Below are positions 58,455 through 64,000 of a DNA stretch of 64,000 nt, piece after piece. The position numbers and the translations under genes were made by a program. Position 1 is the first letter of the stretch; every line of letters starts with the position of its first letter. Source of the stretch: Spirochaetota bacterium (GTDB lineage: Bacteria > Spirochaetota > UBA4802 > JAFGJZ01). The notes below the pieces were generated by a model. It saw nothing but the letters and a program-made list of their open reading frames with translations. It made no database searches and was not told the DNA's origin. The DNA is taken from positions 1 to 64,000 of the forward strand of contig JAKPJF010000142.1 of the NCBI GenBank assembly GCA_029554345.1, given 5' to 3'.

Positions 58455-59984
58455 ATGAATATCGGAATTATCCTCCTGGTTTCTGTTGCTACTGGTGTTG
58501 TAGGGTATATGGCAAGGTCGTATCTCGGCAAAATCAGGTTAAGATCTTCGGAGGCTCAGGCTCAAAGAATTATTCAGGATGCTAAAAGAGAGGCTGAGGC
58601 AAAACGTAAAGAATTGCTTCTCGAAGCCAAGGATCAGCTTCTTCAGGAAAAGAATCTTCTTGAAAAAGAAATGCGTGAGAGACGTCAGGAAATCGCAAAC
58701 ATAGAAAAACGATACATGCAGAAGGAAGAGAATCTTGACGCTAAAGTTAATCAGGTTGAGAAACGTGAAAAAGAAATTGAAACCAGAGAGTCGGATGTAT
58801 CTGAAAAAGAAGCCGAACTCACAAAGGAATTCGAACGTTATTTGAAAGAGCTTGAGCGCATCTCGGGTCTGACACAGGATCAGGCAAAAGCTCAGCTTAT
58901 GAAATCGCTTGAAGATAATGCCAGATTTGAAGCTTTAAAGATTGTAAACAAGATAGAAGAAGAAGCGAGAAGATCGGCAGATAAAAAAGCCAAAGATATC
59001 GTAATTCAGTCCATTCAGCGCAATGTGACAGAATTTACTTCAGAAAATACCGTTACAGCAGTGACATTGCCTTCTGATGACATGAAGGGAAGAATCATCG
59101 GACGTGAAGGACGTAATATCCGTACACTCGAGTCTCTCACCGGAGTGGATATGATCATCGATGACACTCCTGAGGTGGTTGTCATTTCGGGTTATGATCC
59201 AGTCAGAAGAGAAATCGCGCGGCTTGCACTTGAAAGACTTATTCAGAACGGGCGCATTCATCCTGCCCGTATCGAAGAGGTTGTTGAAAAAGTCAAACTT
59301 GAACTTGAAGAAAGCATGGTTGATGAAGGAGAAAAGTACGCGTTTGAACTCGGAATACCGGGTTTGAGCAGAGATGCTCTTCTTCACGTCGGAAAATTAA
59401 AGTATAGAACAAGTTATGGACAGAATGTTTTAAGTCACAGCATTGAAGTTGCGAATATCGCTGCAATCATGGCCGGTGAGCTTAAGCTTGATGTCCAGGT
59501 TGCTAAACGCGCCGGTCTTCTTCACGACATCGGAAAAGTAGCTGTTGTAGAAGGTGAAGGTTCGCATGCGCTTATCGGTGCCGACATGGCAAAGAAATAC
59601 GGCGAAAGCGAGAAGGTTGTCAATATAATTGCTTCTCACCATAATGATAAGGAACCGGAGTCTTTTGAAGCTCTTATCATTCAGGTCGCTGATGCGATTT
59701 CAGCATCACGTCCCGGAGCAAGAAGAGAATCTCTTGAAAATTATGTTAAACGTCTTGAAGATCTTGAAAACATTGCTACAAGCTTCAAAGGTGTTGAGAA
59801 ATGTTTTGCTATTCAGGCCGGACGTGAGATTAGGGTTCTTGTCTCTAATGATCTTGTAAGTGACGAGCGTGCACAGATTCTAGCTCGCGAAGTTGCCGGA
59901 AGAATTGAAAATGAACTCAAATATCCCGGTATAGTCAGAGTTACAGTTATCAGAGAAACAAGAGCTGTTGAGTTCGCGAAGTAA
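58455..59984 (+). CDS. rny: Ribonuclease Y
   Basis: The 509 residues have the RNase Y order: N-terminal membrane anchor (about 1-20), long coiled coil (about 25-150), KH domain with MKGRIIGREGRNIRTLESLTGVDMIIDDTPEVVVISGYDPVRREIARLALERLIQNGRIHP (about 210-270), and HD domain (SIEVANIAAIMAGEL, GLLHDIGKVAVVEGEGSHALIGADMAKK). It is an endoribonuclease that starts mRNA decay at the membrane in many bacteria lacking RNase E. AGGGGGAA precedes the ATG. Confidence 0.97.
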   Translation: MNIGIILLVSVATGVVGYMARSYLGKIRLRSSEAQAQRIIQDAKREAEAKRKELLLEAKDQLLQEKNLLEKEMRERRQEIANIEKRYMQKEENLDAKVNQVEKREKEIETRESDVSEKEAELTKEFERYLKELERISGLTQDQAKAQLMKSLEDNARFEALKIVNKIEEEARRSADKKAKDIVIQSIQRNVTEFTSENTVTAVTLPSDDMKGRIIGREGRNIRTLESLTGVDMIIDDTPEVVVISGYDPVRREIARLALERLIQNGRIHPARIEEVVEKVKLELEESMVDEGEKYAFELGIPGLSRDALLHVGKLKYRTSYGQNVLSHSIEVANIAAIMAGELKLDVQVAKRAGLLHDIGKVAVVEGEGSHALIGADMAKKYGESEKVVNIIASHHNDKEPESFEALIIQVADAISASRPGARRESLENYVKRLEDLENIATSFKGVEKCFAIQAGREIRVLVSNDLVSDERAQILAREVAGRIENELKYPGIVRVTVIRETRAVEFAK

Positions 59985-59988
59985 TTTC

Positions 59989-60022
59989 AAAGTTCACTCC
60001 GTCATTTGTCGGAGTGAACTTT
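59989..60022 (+). terminator. Terminator of rny
   Basis: AAAGTTCACTCCG (59989-60001) and CGGAGTGAACTTT (60010-60022) form a perfect 13-bp stem around an eight-base loop, ending in TTTT. Confidence 0.9.
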
Positions 60023-60047
60023 TAACTATATCAATGGGAGAATTCCA

Positions 60048-61919
60048 TTGCTGTTAGATTCATTAAATTCTGTTGAAGATCTTCGCAAGATAAAAGTCGA
60101 GGATCTTTCTTCTCTTGCCGATCAAGTCCGCAGATACATGATTGATGTTGTCTCGAAAAACGGCGGACATCTTGCGCCTTCTTTAGGAGTTGTTGATCTT
60201 ACAATAGCCCTTCATTACGTTTTTAACACTCCGTCTGACCGTTTGATCTGGGATGTCGGTCATCAGACCTACGCTCATAAAATATTAACCGGACGCAAAA
60301 ATGATTTTCTTTCACTGCGGCAATTCGAAGGTCTTAGCGGTTTTCCGAAAGTCGCAGAATCGAATTTTGATTTATATGACACGGGACATACTTCTACATC
60401 GCTTTCTCTTGCACTCGGTGAAGCTGTTGCCAGAGATCTTTCGAGAAAGAAACATCGGGTTATCGCTGTTATCGGCGACGGTGCTCTGACCGGCGGATTG
60501 GCTTTTGAAGCTCTGAATAATATCGGTCATTTGAAAAAAGATATGATTATCATTCTAAATGATAATGAGCATTCTATTTCAAAAAATGTCGGTGCGATGT
60601 CGAAATATCTTACCGAACTCATTTCAGGTTCGGCATATAACCGTCTTGTAAGAAAAGTCAGAAAACTGTGCAGAAAAGTTCCGGTTATTGGAAAATATTT
60701 CCCTTATCTTTATGACAGAATCAGAATGGGAATAAAGAATATATTTGTTCCTGCAAACTTTTTTGAAGATTTCGGAATACGCTATTTCGGACCCGTTGAC
60801 GGTCATGATATCGAACATATGATTCATATTTTTAAAAGAATCAAATCAATTAATTCCGGACCAAAAGTTATTCATGTTATAACAAAAAAAGGCTATGGAT
60901 ATAAATTTGCGGAGAAAGAGCCTGTTCGTTTCCACGGAACACAACCGTTTGATGTTGATACCGGAAAGGAATATGGGAAAAAGAAACTTTCTTTTTCGGC
61001 AGTTGCCGGGAAAACTCTCTGTTCACTTGCGGAGAAAGACAGCCGTATAGTTGCCGTTACTGCTGCAATGTCTACCGGTACCGGTCTTGACGAATTTTCA
61101 AAAAAATATCCTTCGAAATTTTTCGATGTCGGAATTGCCGAACAGCATGCGGTAACTTTCTGTGCGGCATTGGCAAAGAACGGATACAAACCTTATTTTG
61201 CAGTTTATTCTTCTTTTATGCAGAGGGCATTTGATCAGCTTATTCATGATGTCGCGGTGATGAATCTTCCTTCTGTCTTTCTTATAGACAGAGCAGGAAT
61301 TGTCGGAGACGACGGAGAGACTCATCATGGTTTGTTTGATGTATCAGTTTTTAAAACAATACCTAATTTTGAATTACTGATTCCTTCAGACGGAGAAGAC
61401 CTGCGGGATATGATATATTATGCAGCGAAAGCTGATCATCCGGTTGCAATACGTTATCCGCGCGGATTCTGCGGTATTGAGTCTGTTGACTGTACTAAAT
61501 TCCGTAAATCAGATTTTTCACTTCCCCTCAAGCTGTCGTCTTCGAGAGATTTGGTTATTATAGCTTCTGCAGACATGAAAATCTGCGCTATGGAAGTTTC
61601 AGAATTGCTGACGTCCGCAAAAATTAAATCGGGAGTGGTATTGATACACTCTATTAATGCTCTTGATTCATCTGAATTTAGAGCGATAATTAAGAACGCG
61701 GATTTGTTTGCCGTGATAGAAAGTGAATATTCGCGAGGCGGATTATCGGAATCAATTCTTTCTATTCTTCCTGAGCAGAAACGAAGTAAAATGACAGCAT
61801 CTTTCGGATTTCCACGAAAGTTTATCGAGCATGGTCCGGTAGATTTACTATATGATAAATACGGTCTTTCGCCCCAAAAAATAGCGTCAGACATAATTGA
61901 AAAGCTTAAGAAAAAATGA
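60048..61919 (+). CDS. dxs: 1-deoxy-D-xylulose-5-phosphate synthase
   Basis: The TTG start at 60048 is supported by GGGAG seven bases upstream. The 623 residues are DXS along the whole length: TYAHKILTGRKNDFLSLRQFEGLSGFPK, the ThDP motif GDGALTGGLAFEALNNIGHLKKDMIIILND, the catalytic His region GHDIEHM, and the C-terminal domain DGAS-type sequences (FFDVGIAEQHAVTFCAALAKNGYKPYFAVYSSFMQRAFDQLIHDVA). It condenses pyruvate and glyceraldehyde 3-phosphate, starting the MEP route that feeds the prenyl synthases encoded at 13017-14875. It overlaps tlyA by 4 bases. Confidence 0.97.
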   Translation: MLLDSLNSVEDLRKIKVEDLSSLADQVRRYMIDVVSKNGGHLAPSLGVVDLTIALHYVFNTPSDRLIWDVGHQTYAHKILTGRKNDFLSLRQFEGLSGFPKVAESNFDLYDTGHTSTSLSLALGEAVARDLSRKKHRVIAVIGDGALTGGLAFEALNNIGHLKKDMIIILNDNEHSISKNVGAMSKYLTELISGSAYNRLVRKVRKLCRKVPVIGKYFPYLYDRIRMGIKNIFVPANFFEDFGIRYFGPVDGHDIEHMIHIFKRIKSINSGPKVIHVITKKGYGYKFAEKEPVRFHGTQPFDVDTGKEYGKKKLSFSAVAGKTLCSLAEKDSRIVAVTAAMSTGTGLDEFSKKYPSKFFDVGIAEQHAVTFCAALAKNGYKPYFAVYSSFMQRAFDQLIHDVAVMNLPSVFLIDRAGIVGDDGETHHGLFDVSVFKTIPNFELLIPSDGEDLRDMIYYAAKADHPVAIRYPRGFCGIESVDCTKFRKSDFSLPLKLSSSRDLVIIASADMKICAMEVSELLTSAKIKSGVVLIHSINALDSSEFRAIIKNADLFAVIESEYSRGGLSESILSILPEQKRSKMTASFGFPRKFIEHGPVDLLYDKYGLSPQKIASDIIEKLKKK

Positions 61920-62710
61920 AAATCCGTCTTGATAAATATTTATTCGATGAAGGATTTTCTGACTCGCGAGAAAAAGCAAAAAATGAAATCATTGCGGGTT
62001 ATGTTAAGCTTAACGGTGAAACTGTCAGAGATCCTTCTTTTATTATAAAGGATAATACCGAGATAACTATAGCCCGTCCTGAAAATATTTTTGTTTCAAG
62101 GGGCGGAGAAAAAATCAATAAAGCTCTTAAATATTTTTCGATTGATGTCAATGAATCTGTTTGCGCTGATCTTGGAGCATCTACAGGAGGATTTACCGAT
62201 TGTCTGCTTCAGCGAGGTGCAAAAAAAGTTTACGCGGTTGATGTAGGTTACGGCCAACTTGATTACCGATTGCGTACGGATAAACGTGTTGTCGTAATGG
62301 AGAGAACAAATGCGAGAAATCTTTCTCGGGATCTTTTTGATGAAACAATAGATTTTTTTGTTTCAGATCTTTCTTTCATTTCCTTTACTAAAATATTTCC
62401 GGCTGTAAAACTTGTTTCGCCTTCTGCTCATGGAGTTTTTCTTTTGAAGCCGCAGTTCGAGTCTGAAGGGTTTGAGCTGAAAAAGGGTGTCGTCAGAAAC
62501 GATGATGACAGATTAGCCATAATAAGAAAAACTCTGAATGAACTTTGTTCAATGGGTATGCTTGTTAAAGGTTTTACCTATTCGCCGATAAAAGGTCCAA
62601 AGGGGAATATTGAATATCTGGTTCATTATTCCATGCAGAATCCTGATAAAGAATTTGATGATGATATGGTATTAAATGCTTATAACGAGTCTTTATTATT
62701 GAATGATTAA
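61916..62710 (+). CDS. tlyA: TlyA family 2'-O-methyltransferase (rRNA)
   Basis: The 264-residue protein has an N-terminal S4 RNA-binding domain (MKIRLDKYLFDEGFSDSREKAKNEIIAGYVKLNGETVRDPS, 1-60) and a Rossmann methyltransferase with SAM motif CADLGASTGGFTDCLLQRGAKKVYAVDVGYGQLDYRLRTDKRVVVMERTNAR, the TlyA signature. TlyA methylates C1409 in 16S and C1920 in 23S rRNA in mycobacteria and affects capreomycin sensitivity. It overlaps dxs by four bases, a common pairing. Confidence 0.95.
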   Translation: MKIRLDKYLFDEGFSDSREKAKNEIIAGYVKLNGETVRDPSFIIKDNTEITIARPENIFVSRGGEKINKALKYFSIDVNESVCADLGASTGGFTDCLLQRGAKKVYAVDVGYGQLDYRLRTDKRVVVMERTNARNLSRDLFDETIDFFVSDLSFISFTKIFPAVKLVSPSAHGVFLLKPQFESEGFELKKGVVRNDDDRLAIIRKTLNELCSMGMLVKGFTYSPIKGPKGNIEYLVHYSMQNPDKEFDDDMVLNAYNESLLLND

Positions 62711-62715
62711 AAATA

Positions 62716-62739
62716 TAAAGCCGCTGTTTAGCGGCTTTA
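62716..62739. terminator. Bidirectional terminator between tlyA and dapL
   Basis: AAAGCCGCT (62717-62725), loop GTTT, AGCGGCTTT (62730-62738), extended by one T-A pair; A and T flanks serve both convergent genes. Confidence 0.85.
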
Positions 62740-62744
62740 AGATA

Positions 62745-63971
62745 TTATTTCATGTCGGCTTTTAATATTCTGTCAACGGCCTTATTAACATTTTCTCTGC
62801 TGTTGAAGGCGCTTATTCTGATATATCCTTCTCCGCATTTTCCGAAACCTGATCCCGGTGTGCAGACGACATTCGCTTTGTTAAGAAGCTTGTCGAAGAA
62901 CTCCCATGAATCAGTTCCGGTTTCAACCCATATGTAAGGAGAATTGTCTCCGCCCGTACAGGTGTAGCCTGCTTTAGAAAGAGCTGTTTTAATTATTTTA
63001 GCATTTTCAAGATAGAAATCGATTATATCTTTGACCTGTTTTTTACCTTCTTCTGAATATACCGCTGCTGCGGCTTTCTGAACCGGATATGATACGCCGT
63101 TAAATTTTGTAGTGTGGCGTCTGTTCCAAAGCTGTAAGAGCTGTACAGGTTTTCCTTCTGATGTATATGCTACGCATTCTTCAGGTATTACCGTATAGGC
63201 GCATCTTGTTCCGGTAAAACCTGCAGTCTTTGAAAATGAACGGAATTCAATTGCGACTTCTTTTGCGCCTTCAATTTCGTAGATGGAATGAGGGATATTT
63301 TCGTCGCGGATAAAGGCTTCATAAGCTGCATCAAAAAGAATGAGAGATTTGTTTTCTTTAGCATAGTTTACCCATTCGGTAAGCTGCTTTTTTGTTGCGA
63401 CTTCACCTGTCGGGTTGTTCGGAAAGCATAGATAAATCAAATCGACCTTTTCTTTGGGAAGTTCCGGTACAAAGCTGTTGGATTTATTACATTCAAGATA
63501 AACCAGTTTTTCATAACGTCCGTCCATGCTGATTCCGGTTCTGCCTGCCATTACATTCGTATCGACATATACTGGATAAACCGGATCCGGAATTGCAATC
63601 TTAATGTCGTCAGCAAAAAGTTCCTGGATGTTTCCAGTATCGCATTTTGAACCGTCGCTCACGAATATTTCATTCGGCTTAATGTCAGCTCCGCGTTTCT
63701 GGAAATCATTTTCAGCTATCGCTTTTCTCAGAAACTCATAACCCTGTTCAGGACCGTAGCCTTTGAATGATTTTTCATCAGCCATCTCATCAACTCCCTG
63801 ATGAAAAGCTTTTACGACAGCTTCCGGAAGCGCTCGTGTAACATCACCGATTCCGAGACGGATGATTTCTTTGTCGGGATTTGCTGATTGAAAAGCGCTT
63901 ACACGTTTCGCGATATCGGAGAACAGGTAACTTGCCTTAAGTTTTGAATAATTTTCGTTTATTTTTATCAT
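62745..63971 (-). CDS. dapL: LL-diaminopimelate aminotransferase
   Basis: The 408 residues follow Dap[54 protein letters not shown] at the start, the [15 protein letters not shown] segment, [15 protein letters not shown], and the PLP-binding Lys (K248) in [18 protein letters not shown]. It converts tetrahydrodipicolinate to LL-diaminopimelate in one step, for lysine and peptidoglycan synthesis, as in plants, Chlamydiae and Leptospira. The ATG has AAGGTG upstream. It is in a separate, convergent transcript from tlyA. Confidence 0.96.
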   Translation of the reverse strand: MIKINENYSKLKASYLFSDIAKRVSAFQSANPDKEIIRLGIGDVTRALPEAVVKAFHQGVDEMADEKSFKGYGPEQGYEFLRKAIAENDFQKRGADIKPNEIFVSDGSKCDTGNIQELFADDIKIAIPDPVYPVYVDTNVMAGRTGISMDGRYEKLVYLECNKSNSFVPELPKEKVDLIYLCFPNNPTGEVATKKQLTEWVNYAKENKSLILFDAAYEAFIRDENIPHSIYEIEGAKEVAIEFRSFSKTAGFTGTRCAYTVIPEECVAYTSEGKPVQLLQLWNRRHTTKFNGVSYPVQKAAAAVYSEEGKKQVKDIIDFYLENAKIIKTALSKAGYTCTGGDNSPYIWVETGTDSWEFFDKLLNKANVVCTPGSGFGKCGEGYIRISAFNSRENVNKAVDRILKADMK

Positions 63972-64000
63972 GACGCACCTTTTAGAATATATGCGAATAA

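Overview
The window reads as chromosomal DNA of a moderately AT-rich, Gram-negative-type (diderm) bacterium. A spirochaete, or a close relative of one, fits best. The evidence is a 656-residue protein resembling the cytoplasmic filament protein CfpA, many lipoproteins with loose lipoboxes, a complete Bat (aerotolerance) operon, an LL-diaminopimelate aminotransferase of the kind known in Leptospira, ribonuclease Y, CIRCE heat-shock control and several outer-membrane beta-barrel-like proteins. The assignment is inference: there is no rRNA in the window, and the alpha-chain type glycyl-tRNA synthetase is not what I would expect from Treponema. Gene density is high, operons often overlap by 1-4 bases, and the only gap over 300 bases is at 48391-48903.

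Layout. 1-434 is the end of an IS3-type insertion sequence. 458-7576 (minus) is a ten-gene operon for arsenite/metal and thiol handling: ArsR, small thioredoxin, DGC zinc-binding protein, thioredoxin, CcdA, three ArsP-like permeases, ACR3 arsenite pump and a CoA-disulfide-reductase/rhodanese fusion. 7689-9203 holds an RHH-like protein, tRNA-Lys(CTT) and an unknown protein. 9379-12603 holds a VWA lipoprotein and the CfpA-like filament protein. 12602-15795 holds a TrpR homologue, phytoene synthase, a prenyl diphosphate synthase and HisF. 15812-19005 is a divergent signalling block (receiver protein plus tail-anchored protein; GHKL-HDOD fusion). 19019-20892 holds glyQ and an NrnA-type phosphoesterase. 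21003-22266 has three tandem Hsp20 genes behind a perfect, extended CIRCE element. 22314-28063 holds a Nudix protein, an LpoB/COG3014 lipoprotein pair, a PAS-receiver protein with a degenerate kinase core, and a hydrolase-fold protein with no nucleophile and a histone-H1-like tail. 28099-37257 holds a radical SAM enzyme, a barrel protein, a sodium symporter, a large hybrid histidine kinase, pyrD and an unknown.

37434-46040 holds a STAS protein, a LysM lipoprotein and the seven-gene moxR/DUF58/bat operon, which probably forms an envelope-associated chaperone complex. 46067-48390 (minus) holds a CsgG-like/TPR protein and a polytopic membrane protein. 48904-51703 is ilvB-ilvN plus an O-methyltransferase. 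51877-54616 holds an ABC-F ATPase and a second ArsR regulator, which shares a three-half-site operator with the next gene, a ProC-like reductase. 54744-62710 holds envelope proteins and housekeeping genes (hflX, coaD, rny, dxs, tlyA). The window ends with dapL on the minus strand.

The most interesting points are the two ArsR genes whose promoters seem to start transcription one base before the ATG (leaderless, operator-embedded promoters), the ArsR/ProC-like regulon with its duplicated operator, the hydrolase fold with Ser replaced by Gly and a lysine-rich tail, the extended CIRCE, the metal/thiol operon with two half-size permeases, and several large perfect palindromes without an assigned role.
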